From assembly GCA_000719695.1 (NCBI GenBank), contig JOHN01000013.1, positions 230,180 to 294,179 on the forward strand: a stretch of DNA of 64,000 nucleotides. Reading direction: 5' to 3'. The translations under genes and the position numbers were made by a program. Shown piece by piece: positions 9,980-17,202 of the stretch; within the stretch, counting starts at the first letter, position 1; every line of letters starts with the position of its first letter. The DNA comes from Streptomyces sp. NRRL F-6131 (lineage in GTDB: Bacteria > Actinomycetota > Actinomycetes > Streptomycetales > Streptomycetaceae). Below the pieces are notes generated by a model. It was given only the letters and a program-made list of their open reading frames with translations. It ran no database searches and was not told the DNA's origin.

Positions 9980-10342
9980 ATGTCGAATCTGGAACGGGTA
10001 GAGCTGCCGGTCATCGAGCCCGAGGTCGTGCCGTGCTGCCCGCCGGTCACCTCGGCCGCCCTGTCCGAGGCGGACGCGGTGAAGATAGCCGCGATGTTCA
10101 AGGCCCTCGCCGACCCGGTCCGGCTGCGGCTGTTCTCCCGGGTCGCCTCGCACGAGGGCAGCGAGGCGTGCGTGTGCGACATCCAGGACGTCGGCGTCTC
10201 CCAGCCCACCGTCTCCCACCACCTCAAGAAGCTCCGCGAAGCCGGGCTGCTGACCAGCGAGCGGCGCGGCACCTGGGTGTACTACCGGGTCGCCCCCGAG
10301 GTGCTCGCCGCCATGGCCGGCCTGCTGTCGGCAGCCCGCTGA
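9980..10342 (+). CDS. arsR: ArsR-family metalloregulator 1
   Basis: 120 residues with a winged helix-turn-helix (MFKALADPVRLRLFSRVAS, then VSQPTVSHHLKKLREAGLL). Cysteines sit at CCPP near residues 19-20 and at ACVCDIQDVG in the alpha-3 region. The CxC in ACVCD corresponds to the classical ELCVCDL arsenite-binding box of ArsR, so this copy has the expected As(III) sensor. No Shine-Dalgarno precedes the ATG, and transcription probably starts close to it (leaderless). It is divergent from arsO and likely represses both genes until arsenite or antimonite binds. Confidence 0.9.
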   Translation: MSNLERVELPVIEPEVVPCCPPVTSAALSEADAVKIAAMFKALADPVRLRLFSRVASHEGSEACVCDIQDVGVSQPTVSHHLKKLREAGLLTSERRGTWVYYRVAPEVLAAMAGLLSAAR

Positions 10343-10375
10343 ACCCGGCCCCGCCCGCGCGGGGTCTTCCGGGCC

Positions 10376-10414
10376 GCTCGTTCATCGACTATCGTCGATT
10401 GTCGATGAACGAGC
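10376..10414. promoter_or_regulatory. Perfect inverted repeat operator covering the arsR2 start codon
   Basis: Perfectly complementary 14-base arms (10376-10389 and 10401-10414, containing TTCATCGAC and GTCGATGAA) flank an 11-base spacer. The right arm contains the ATG of the second arsR gene. A protein bound here would block transcription start, suggesting direct autorepression of a leaderless transcript. Confidence 0.75.
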
Positions 10415-10749
10415 ACCCTTCCACCAGCCGGCCGATCGAGGCGGAAGCCGCCGAGCGGTACGCGGCGTGGTTCAAAGCCCTGGCCGATCCGACCCGCATC
10501 CGGCTGCTGAACCTGCTGGCCGTCCAGGGCCGCCCGATGAACGTCGGCGAGATCGTCGAGCGGGCGAGCGTCGGCCAGTCCACGGTCTCGCACCACCTGA
10601 AGATCCTCGCCGAGGTGCGCTTCGTCCTGCCCGAGCGGCACGGCACATCCACCCGCTACGAGGTCAACCAGGCATGCCTGACGGTCTTCCCGGCCGCCGT
10701 GCGGGCGATCCTCGGCGGGAGCGGTGAGGAGGAGCACGGTGGCTGCTGA
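10405..10749 (+). CDS. ArsR-family regulator 2
   Basis: 114 residues with an ArsR-type winged helix (WFKALADPTRIRLLNLLAV, VGQSTVSHHLKILAEVRFV). Unlike its neighbour it lacks the CVCDL arsenite box: the corresponding position reads MNVGEIVERASV. Its only cysteines are C91 and the C-terminal C114, so it may sense a different ligand such as an organoarsenical. It is probably leaderless, with an operator-like inverted repeat over its start codon. Its last 11 bases overlap the start of the acetyltransferase gene, so the two are co-transcribed and translationally coupled. Confidence 0.88.
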   Translation: MNEHPSTSRPIEAEAAERYAAWFKALADPTRIRLLNLLAVQGRPMNVGEIVERASVGQSTVSHHLKILAEVRFVLPERHGTSTRYEVNQACLTVFPAAVRAILGGSGEEEHGGC

Positions 10750-11239
10750 AATCGTGATCGCCCCGATGGCGCCCGAGCACGCCGCGCAGGTCCTGGCGAT
10801 CTACCAGGCGGGGATCGACGAGGGTGACGCCACCTTCGAGACCTCCGCGCCGACCTGGGAGACGTTCGACGCGGGCAGGCTGCCCGACCATCGGTACGTC
10901 GCTCTCGACCTGGACGGCCGGGTCCTGGGATGGGTGGCCGTGAACCGGGTGTCCGACCGGTGCGCGTACGCCGGGGTCGTCGAGCACTCGGTCTACGTCC
11001 ATCCTGACGCCCGGGGCAGGGGCGTGGCCGGCCGGCTGCTCGGGGCGCTGATCGTCTCGACCGAGATGGCCGGGATCTGGACGATCCAGTCCGGCGTCTT
11101 CCCGGAAAACGCTGCGAGCCTCGCCGTCCACGTCAAAGCGGGTTTCCGGGTCATCGGCACCCGCGAGCGCATCGGCCGCCACCGCGGCGCATGGCGGGAC
11201 GTACTGCTGATCGAACGACGCAGTCCGGTGATCTCCTGA
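10739..11239 (+). CDS. arsN: GNAT acetyltransferase, ArsN/phosphinothricin N-acetyltransferase type
   Basis: 166 residues starting at GTG 10739, with GAGGAGGAG just upstream; the gene overlaps arsR2. It is a single GNAT fold with segments IYQAGIDEGDATFET, EHSVYVHPDARGRGVAGRLL (acetyl-CoA-binding loop) and GFRVIGTRERIGRHRGAWRDV. These match the phosphinothricin acetyltransferase subfamily, which includes ArsN1. By family knowledge, ArsN1 acetylates the organoarsenical antibiotic arsinothricin, and PAT acetylates phosphinothricin. Coupling to an ArsR repressor favours the arsenical role; the true substrate is inferred. Confidence 0.85.
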   Translation: MAAEIVIAPMAPEHAAQVLAIYQAGIDEGDATFETSAPTWETFDAGRLPDHRYVALDLDGRVLGWVAVNRVSDRCAYAGVVEHSVYVHPDARGRGVAGRLLGALIVSTEMAGIWTIQSGVFPENAASLAVHVKAGFRVIGTRERIGRHRGAWRDVLLIERRSPVIS

Positions 11240-11246
11240 ACGAAGG

Positions 11247-11475
11247 TCAGCGGCGGGCGGCCGCCACCGGGCCGGCGAGGGCAAGGAGCATCCAGGCCGT
11301 GAGGGAGGTGAACGCGGCACTCGGGGAGACGGTGGTCCACAGGATGCCGGCGACGGTGGAGGCGGCGAGGTCGCCCAGGGACTGGACGGCCGCGAGCAGG
11401 CCGAACGCCGAGCCGCGCAGGTCCTTCGGGGCGAGAACGGCGACCGTGGGAAGCGGCGAATGCCGCGACGCCGGC
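11247..11475 (-). pseudogene. MFS transporter C-terminal remnant
   Basis: The minus strand encodes LPTVAVLAPKDLRGSAFGLL followed by helices like AASTVAGILWTTVSP and a final stop at 11247. This is a clear MFS C-terminal half-repeat. No N-terminal transporter sequence or start is found upstream; homology stops near 11475. It is a decayed or deleted transporter, perhaps originally part of the arsenic locus. Confidence 0.7.
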
Positions 11476-11501
11476 GGCCCATGTGACGTGCGGCTGGTGC
11501 G

Positions 11502-11579
11502 GTGGGTGAGAGCAGGGGCCTCATCGAGGGCCTGATCGGCGAGATCGACGCCGAGGCGGCCCAGGCGCAGGATGGCTGA
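11502..11579 (+). pseudogene. Short coding remnant on the plus strand
   Basis: The plus strand reads RGLIEGLIGEIDAEAAQAQD followed by a TGA. The sequence is protein-like but lacks an upstream start or family signature. It adjoins the MFS remnant, so the whole 11240-11650 stretch looks like a deletion scar. Confidence 0.3.
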
Positions 11580-11651
11580 CGTCCCATCGCGGCCCTCCCG
11601 CCTGACGAGATGCTTCGTCCGACCCTGCTGGTGTTCCGGCGCTGCATCAGT

Positions 11652-11672
11652 AACATGAGCAGTCCTCATGTT
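11652..11672. promoter_or_regulatory. Operator-like inverted repeat upstream of GH1 gene
   Basis: AACATGAG and CTCATGTT are perfectly complementary 8-base arms with a 5-base spacer, 17 bases before the beta-glucosidase ATG. The size fits a TetR- or MarR-family site. No such regulator is adjacent; it may have been lost in the neighbouring scar. Confidence 0.6.
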
Positions 11673-11689
11673 CTCGTCGGGAGGCTGTC

Positions 11690-13027
11690 ATGCCGGACCG
11701 TTTCGACCTGCCGGCGGGGTTCCGCTGGGGTGTTGCCACTGCCGCCTACCAGATCGAGGGGGCGGTGGAGGAGGACGGCCGCGGTCCCTCGATCTGGGAC
11801 ACGTTCACCGCCCGCCCCGGAGCCGTCCGCGACGGGCACACCGGTGCGGTGGCCTGCGATCACTACCACCGGTACCCCGAGGACATCGCCCTGATGAAGG
11901 ACCTCGGACTCGACGGCTACCGCTTCTCCCTCGCCTGGCCCCGCGTCCAGCCCACCGGCACGGGCCGCGCCAATCCCGCCGGGCTGGCCTTCTACGACCG
12001 CCTCGTCGACGCCCTCCTCGACGCCGGCATCACCCCGCTCCCCACCCTCTTCCACTGGGACCTCCCGCAGGCCCTCGAGGACGCCGGCGGCTGGCTCAAC
12101 CGCGACACCGCGTACCGCTTCGCCGAGTACACCGAGGTGGTCGCCGACCACCTCGGCGACCGGGTCCCCGCGTGGATCACCCTCAACGAGCCCTTCGTGC
12201 ACATGGTCTACGGCTACGCCCTCGGCATCCACGCCCCAGGCCACGCCCTGGTGCTCGACGCCCTCCCCGCCGCCCACCACCAACTCCTCGCCCACGGCCT
12301 CGCGGCCGCCGCCCTCCACCGACGCGGCCTGGACGTCCTGATCGCCAACAACCTCACGCCCGTCCGCCCGGCCTCCCCCTCGCCCGAGGATGTCGCCGCC
12401 GCCACCGCCTACGACGCCCTCCACAACCGCCTCTTCACCGACCCCCTCCTCCTCGGCCGCTACCCCGACCTCTCCGCCTACGGCGTCGGCCCCGACCTCC
12501 ACGGCGCCGTCCATCCCGGCGACCTCGACCTCATCACGGCCACTCCCCTCACCGGCCTCGGCGTCAACTACTACAACCCCACCCACATCGCCGCCCCCAC
12601 CGACCCCGGCCTCCCCTTCACCTTCGTCGACATCCCCGACGTCCCCCGCACCGCCTTCGGCTGGCCCGTCGTCCCCGAAGGCCTCACCCACCTCCTCCTC
12701 GACCTCCGCGACCGCTACGGCGCCGCCCTCCCCCCGATCACCATCACCGAGAACGGCTGCTCCACCCCCGAGGACCTCGACGACACCTTCCGCATCGACT
12801 ACCTCGCCACCCACCTCGACGCCCTCGCCTCCGCCACCACCGAGGGCATCGACGTCCGCGGCTACTACACCTGGTCCCTCCTGGACAACTTCGAATGGGC
12901 CGAGGGCTACCACCAGCGCTTCGGCCTGGTTCACGTCGACTTCGACACCCAGGAGCGCACCCCGAAGGCGTCGTACGGGTGGTACCGGGAGCTGATCGCC
13001 GCCCATCGGGCGGACCGGGGGCGGTAG
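11690..13027 (+). CDS. GH1 beta-glucosidase
   Basis: 445 residues, the usual length for GH1. The ATG at 11690 follows GGGAGG. The N-terminal GH1 signature is FRWGVATAAYQIEGAVEEDG. The acid/base glutamate is E167 in TLNEPF and the nucleophile is E354 in ITENGC. Late-barrel aglycone residues are in WSLLDNFEWAEGYHQRFGLV. There is no signal peptide, so it acts in the cytoplasm on imported beta-linked oligosaccharides such as cellobiose or xyloglucan fragments. It is convergent with the GH5-like gene. The mid-gene codon choice is extremely C-rich even for this genome. Confidence 0.96.
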   Translation: MPDRFDLPAGFRWGVATAAYQIEGAVEEDGRGPSIWDTFTARPGAVRDGHTGAVACDHYHRYPEDIALMKDLGLDGYRFSLAWPRVQPTGTGRANPAGLAFYDRLVDALLDAGITPLPTLFHWDLPQALEDAGGWLNRDTAYRFAEYTEVVADHLGDRVPAWITLNEPFVHMVYGYALGIHAPGHALVLDALPAAHHQLLAHGLAAAALHRRGLDVLIANNLTPVRPASPSPEDVAAATAYDALHNRLFTDPLLLGRYPDLSAYGVGPDLHGAVHPGDLDLITATPLTGLGVNYYNPTHIAAPTDPGLPFTFVDIPDVPRTAFGWPVVPEGLTHLLLDLRDRYGAALPPITITENGCSTPEDLDDTFRIDYLATHLDALASATTEGIDVRGYYTWSLLDNFEWAEGYHQRFGLVHVDFDTQERTPKASYGWYRELIAAHRADRGR

Positions 13028-13042
13028 TTGTCGTGGGGGTGG

Positions 13043-14188
13043 TCAGCGTGGGCGGCGGTGGGTGAACTCTGCGATCTGGGCGCGGCGGAGGGCGTCGATC
13101 TTGAGGTCTTCGCGGCTGGGGTCGGGAAGGATGGCGTTGGGCCAGACCAGGGCCAGTTCGTAGCCGAAGTCGGCGAGCCAGTCGAGGCGTTCGGTGAGGA
13201 GGGTGGCCGGGGCCTGGGGCTTGCGGGACTGCTGGAGGATCGGCCAGGGGTTCGCGGTGCGGCGCATCGCGGGAATCTGGTCGAGGACGACCCGGTCGCC
13301 GCGGGCGGCGGCGTCGCGTTGGAGGGCGTCCAGTTCGCCGCTGGTGATGCAGCCGAACTCGCCGAGGAACGGGCGCGGGCCGCTCAGGCCGGAGAGGACC
13401 GGCAGGGCGTCGACGCCCTGGAGCGAGGCGTAGTAGTGGAACTGCGGGCGGGTCACTTTGACGCTGCCGAAGACGTAGTTGATGTCCCGGTGGAAGCGGT
13501 GGCCGATGGTGGACGGCAGGCCGGCGGCCTCGACCGCGGCGACGCAGTCCTGCAGGAGGGCGACGAGTGCGTTCTGTCGGACGGAGGGGCCGAACAGGTC
13601 GCCGGTGACCCAGCTGACGCACCAGTAGGGTTCGTTGACGACGTCCACGGCGTGGATCACCTTGCGGTGCTTGGCGATGGCCGCGACCAGCGGCTTGACG
13701 GTGCCGTCGACGAAGGTCGCCCGGTGGTTCGGGTCCTCGGCGACGGACCGCCGGCCGCGGGCGTAGTTGAGGTTGGTGGGGGTGGGCGGGCCGGAGGTGA
13801 AGTACTGCCGTGACCAGACTTCCGGGACGTCGAAGAAGCCGAAGTCGAGGAGGACCGGCACGATCCGCAGGCCGGCCTGCTCGACCTTCAGCAGGAGTTC
13901 CTCCACGTCGTCGAGGAACTTCGGGTGGATCCGTTGCGGCGGTTCGAACCGCCAGCGGCCGGCTTCGTCGCTGCCGGTGACGCAGGTGACCTTGCCGTCG
14001 TAGTTGACGCCGTGTGCCAGCAGCCACATCCGGATCACGGTGACACCGAGGCCGCGCAGGGTGGCCAGGTTGCGGTCCAGCTCGGAGCCGGGCCCCTGCC
14101 AGGGGTGCGGCTTGCCCTTCTCGTGGATGTTGGGCCCGACGGTGATCGGGTCGTTGCGCATCCAGGGGTAGTTGACGCCGACTTCCAT
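13043..14188 (-). CDS. GH5-like (beta/alpha)8 glycoside hydrolase, cytoplasmic form
   Basis: 381 residues starting at ATG 14188 with GGGAGGCC upstream. The sequence reads as a TIM barrel: GVNYPWMRND at strand 1, VTVIRMWLLAHG at strand 2, then VDVVNEPYW with a candidate acid/base Glu186 and PFLGEFGC with a candidate nucleophile Glu277. The spacing and NEP/GEFG motifs fit clan GH-A, closest to GH5. There is no signal peptide. It is the last gene of the large minus-strand array and follows the 905-aa gene by 62 bases containing three 15-bp repeats. It may process a glycan bound or modified by that system; the substrate is unknown. Confidence 0.75.
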   Translation of the reverse strand: MEVGVNYPWMRNDPITVGPNIHEKGKPHPWQGPGSELDRNLATLRGLGVTVIRMWLLAHGVNYDGKVTCVTGSDEAGRWRFEPPQRIHPKFLDDVEELLLKVEQAGLRIVPVLLDFGFFDVPEVWSRQYFTSGPPTPTNLNYARGRRSVAEDPNHRATFVDGTVKPLVAAIAKHRKVIHAVDVVNEPYWCVSWVTGDLFGPSVRQNALVALLQDCVAAVEAAGLPSTIGHRFHRDINYVFGSVKVTRPQFHYYASLQGVDALPVLSGLSGPRPFLGEFGCITSGELDALQRDAAARGDRVVLDQIPAMRRTANPWPILQQSRKPQAPATLLTERLDWLADFGYELALVWPNAILPDPSREDLKIDALRRAQIAEFTHRRPR

Positions 14189-14215
14189 CACGGCCTCCCG
14201 TTCGCTCCAGTCGTC

Positions 14216-14260
14216 TGCGGTCGACTCGCCTGCGGTCAACTCATGTGCGGTCAACTCATC
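14216..14260. repeat. 15-bp tandem repeat (3 copies)
   Basis: Three 15-base units of the form TGCGGTCAACTCATG (first copy diverged) span the junction of the 905-aa gene and the GH5-like gene. They overlap the stop codon of the former. In the GH5-like frame they encode ELTAH-type repeats. Confidence 0.85.
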
Positions 14261-16968
14261 TGGGGGAGATTGGTGTTGAGCTGGATGTCGGTGCCGGAGG
14301 AGGGGGTGTACTCGTTCCACTCGGCGATCAGCTCGCCCTTCTCGCCGGGCTGGACGACGGGGAACGGCGTGCCGGTGCCGTCGTGCCGGTGCAGCAGCCG
14401 GTCGACGGTGATCCGGCCCGGGTCGGGGACCGCCACCACCGTGCAGGTCTCCTGGAGGTCGCGGCGGTGGGTGGAGTCGATCACGACGAGCGCGCCGGGG
14501 GTGAAGCCCCGGCTGGAGGCGACCGGAATGGTCACCGGCAGCCCGGGGACGACCGGCCCGGGCCCGACGGCGACCGCGCACTCGGTGCTCACGGTGTCCT
14601 CGATCCGGACGGCGGCCCGGCCCGGGTTGGCCGGGGGGATGCCGGGGTAGTAGCGGTCGTCGTAGGCGGCGATCTCCTGGGCGATGGTCAGGTACGGGTG
14701 GTCGGAGGGGATGTCGGCGTCCTTGAAGCCGCCCTCGCAGAAGCGCACCCAGGCGTCCTCCCAGCCCTTGCGGATGGTCAGCACGATGCGCGCGCCGCCG
14801 GCCCGCAGGAAGGCCTGCCGGGTGGGATCGGGGTGGCGGATGTTGCGGATGAAGTCCCAGGAGTCGGGGGCGTCCCAGAAGTAGGAGTAGAGGAAGGTGA
14901 CCACGTTCTCCCACTCCACGGCCTGGTTGACGAAGCGGACGAGGTCCTCGTGGCGCCTCAGTTTGGCCCAGGCGCCGTCCGGCGGTTTGAGCGCGCCCGG
15001 TTCGAAACCGGCGCCGTGCGCGGTGTCCACGCCGGCCGAGCGGAGTGCCTGGACCGCGCCGGGATGCATGAACTCGTACTCGGTGCCCAGGAGATGGCGG
15101 AGCACGCACTTCATGATCTCGTCGTTCTCCTCGCGCCGCAGGGTGAGGGTGTCCACCCCGGCGAGGCGGTCCTCCAGGGCGGCGATCCGGTTGGCGATGT
15201 CCTGCTGTTCGGCGAGGTACCTGGTCTGGGCGGCGTCGTGGAGCATCGTCCACACCTGGGACTGCCAGCGCGAGAACAGTTCGGGCGTCCGGGCGGTGGT
15301 GATCTTCAGGCCCACCCAGGCGGGCCCGACGTCATGGAGGAAGATCAGCACGTTCTGCTCGCCGGTGCGGCCCTTGAAGGCGTTGTACGGCGGGTCGCTG
15401 AGCACCACGGCGTCGTGCAGGGGGTCACCGGAGTCCTTCTCGAAGCCGCTGCCCTCCACGCCGTAGTGCATCCGCGGGTTGCCGCTGAGCATGCCGAGGT
15501 GGAACTCGGCCGTCACGGCGGAGATGGCGTAGCCGTCCTCGATGCGGAAGCGCATCGGGTAGAAGTGCCAGCCGCCGCCGGCCGGCACGGTGTCGTTGGG
15601 GAAGATCTCCTTGGTGGCCTCGGGGGGATCGGGCACCTGCACGCCGTACAGATCGCCGAGGTAGCGGTAGTGCTTGCGGTTCGGCGGGAAGCCGGGCGCC
15701 TGGTCGGCCGGGCGGACGTCGTCGGTGATGTCGTCGTGCGGGAGGGTGAAGACGAACGGCCCGAGGGCGGCGCGCAGCGCGGCCAGCTCGACGTAGTCCT
15801 TGCGGATCGCGGCGGAGGGCTCCGGGACCACGATGTCGTAGGCGGCCCGCAGGCCGTAGCGGTAGAGCCGGACCCGCCAGGTGCGCAGCAGGCTGAAGTA
15901 GTCGATCCGGACCGCCTGGGTCTGGCTGGGGTTCTTCACCGTCCGGGTGGTGGTCTCCTCGGTGCCGGTGACGGTCAGGGTGGAGATGGTGACCTTGTGC
16001 TCCTGCTTGGCCCGCGAGGACGCCTTCTGGGTCAGCCCGGAGGCGTGCTTGCGGCTCTCCGAGGCGGAGGTGGAGTTGCTGTCCTGGCTGGTGAAGCCGG
16101 ACGAGGCCGAGCCGTTGATCACCGGGATGCCGCCGGACACGGTGCCGGTGATGTTGAACTGGTTGGAGTGCTGCTGCTGGCTGGCGGTGGACTGGGAGAG
16201 TTCGGTGTTGTCGGTGACGCCCGTCTCGCTGTAGCTCTCCAGCGAGTCCGTCACGATGGAGGTGAACTCCCGGGAGGTGACCGACCACTCCTTGTGGGTG
16301 AGGGCCGTCTCCTCCAGCGGGGCCAGCGGGACGGTCGCGATCAGCTCGCCGCGCTGGATGCCGGCCGGAGCCATCTCCAGGCGCTCCAGGTTGAGCATGC
16401 TGAGCCGACTGGAGCGGGTGTTGAACACGAGGTTCTGGACGGCGACGACGGCGCGGTCGGCGTGGGCGTCCCCGGCCCGCTGGCCGTCCCCGGGGCCGCT
16501 CGCGTTCCCGAGGCCGCTCGCGGTGTCGTTCTCGGGGCTGTCCGGGGTGGGTCCGGTGCGGCGCAGTTGGGCGACCGCGAGGCCGAACGCGACGAGTTCG
16601 TCGACCGGCACCCCGGCGAACGGTGCGGGACCCGGAGGTTCCGCCGCGCCCTCCTCGTAACCGGCGAGGAGTCGGGTGAGTGGTGCTCCGGCCGGGTGGC
16701 CGACGGCCCGCGCGGCGGCTTCCGCCTCGCCCGGGCGCAGGGCCAGTTGGTGGGCGAAGCTGTGCTTGAGCAACGCCTGGCCGCTGGACGGCGGCGTAAT
16801 GTCCAGCGCCACCAGGGTGGCCTTGGGGATGTGTCGGGAGGCCGGCGCCAGCACGGGCGAGGAGTCGGTCGGGGGAATGACGGGCGCGGCGGCGGCAAGT
16901 GCGTTGTCCGGGGCGGCGGTCGGCGGTGGGACGATGGTGGTGGCGGGCTCGGATGCGTGATCGGACAT
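14251..16968 (-). CDS. Conserved 905-aa protein of unknown function (giant-protein locus)
   Basis: The ATG at 16968 is preceded by GGGAGGA. No signal peptide is seen. Residues 1-60 are Pro/Ala rich. Residues ~225-340 form a Ser/Thr/Gln-rich beta section (TVSGGIPVINGSASSGF) ending in EHKVTISTLTVTGTEE. The block VDYFSLLRTWRVRLYRYGLR plus AYDIVVPEP follows, which I associate with large uncharacterised bacterial proteins. Another conserved-looking block, FLRAGGARIVLTIRKGWEDA, lies near residue 760, and the C-terminal ~130 residues look like a small beta domain (SSRGFTPGALVVIDST). It is separated from the upstream genes by a very strong hairpin, so it heads its own unit with the GH5-like gene. I infer a structural component of the locus; no enzymatic motif is evident. 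Confidence 0.85.
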   Translation of the reverse strand: MSDHASEPATTIVPPPTAAPDNALAAAAPVIPPTDSSPVLAPASRHIPKATLVALDITPPSSGQALLKHSFAHQLALRPGEAEAAARAVGHPAGAPLTRLLAGYEEGAAEPPGPAPFAGVPVDELVAFGLAVAQLRRTGPTPDSPENDTASGLGNASGPGDGQRAGDAHADRAVVAVQNLVFNTRSSRLSMLNLERLEMAPAGIQRGELIATVPLAPLEETALTHKEWSVTSREFTSIVTDSLESYSETGVTDNTELSQSTASQQQHSNQFNITGTVSGGIPVINGSASSGFTSQDSNSTSASESRKHASGLTQKASSRAKQEHKVTISTLTVTGTEETTTRTVKNPSQTQAVRIDYFSLLRTWRVRLYRYGLRAAYDIVVPEPSAAIRKDYVELAALRAALGPFVFTLPHDDITDDVRPADQAPGFPPNRKHYRYLGDLYGVQVPDPPEATKEIFPNDTVPAGGGWHFYPMRFRIEDGYAISAVTAEFHLGMLSGNPRMHYGVEGSGFEKDSGDPLHDAVVLSDPPYNAFKGRTGEQNVLIFLHDVGPAWVGLKITTARTPELFSRWQSQVWTMLHDAAQTRYLAEQQDIANRIAALEDRLAGVDTLTLRREENDEIMKCVLRHLLGTEYEFMHPGAVQALRSAGVDTAHGAGFEPGALKPPDGAWAKLRRHEDLVRFVNQAVEWENVVTFLYSYFWDAPDSWDFIRNIRHPDPTRQAFLRAGGARIVLTIRKGWEDAWVRFCEGGFKDADIPSDHPYLTIAQEIAAYDDRYYPGIPPANPGRAAVRIEDTVSTECAVAVGPGPVVPGLPVTIPVASSRGFTPGALVVIDSTHRRDLQETCTVVAVPDPGRITVDRLLHRHDGTGTPFPVVQPGEKGELIAEWNEYTPSSGTDIQLNTNLPQMS

Positions 16969-17115
16969 GGTCGTCCTCCCGGACGCGTCGATCTGGCGAG
17001 CAGTCAGGAAGCAGGCATGTCAAGCCTAGGAACCGGCTCCCCGGGATGGCCAGGCCCGATGTCGACTGTCACCTCATCGAGTGACACCACGGCGGCGTGT
17101 CGCGCGATGTCGAGC

Positions 17116-17150
17116 GGGACGACGGACGACGGACAACGGACAACGGACGA
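17116..17150. repeat. 7-bp direct repeats beside the large hairpin
   Basis: Units GGACGAC, GGACGAC, GGACAAC, GGACAAC, GGACGAC occur within this stretch. The last copy begins the stem of the adjacent 51-bp hairpin. Confidence 0.6.
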
Positions 17151-17193
17151 CCGGCCGCGGCCCCGGGGGCCGGGGCCGCGGCCGGTCGTCCGT
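17143..17193. terminator. 51-bp near-perfect hairpin splitting the giant-protein locus
   Basis: Two perfectly complementary 24-base arms (17143-17166 and 17170-17193) with a 3-base loop sit 9 bases downstream of the stop codon of the tail-fibre-like gene. This is by far the strongest stem in the window. It probably terminates or attenuates transcription and protects the upstream mRNA's 3' end. Confidence 0.8.
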
Positions 17194-17202
17194 CAGCGGG
17201 GT

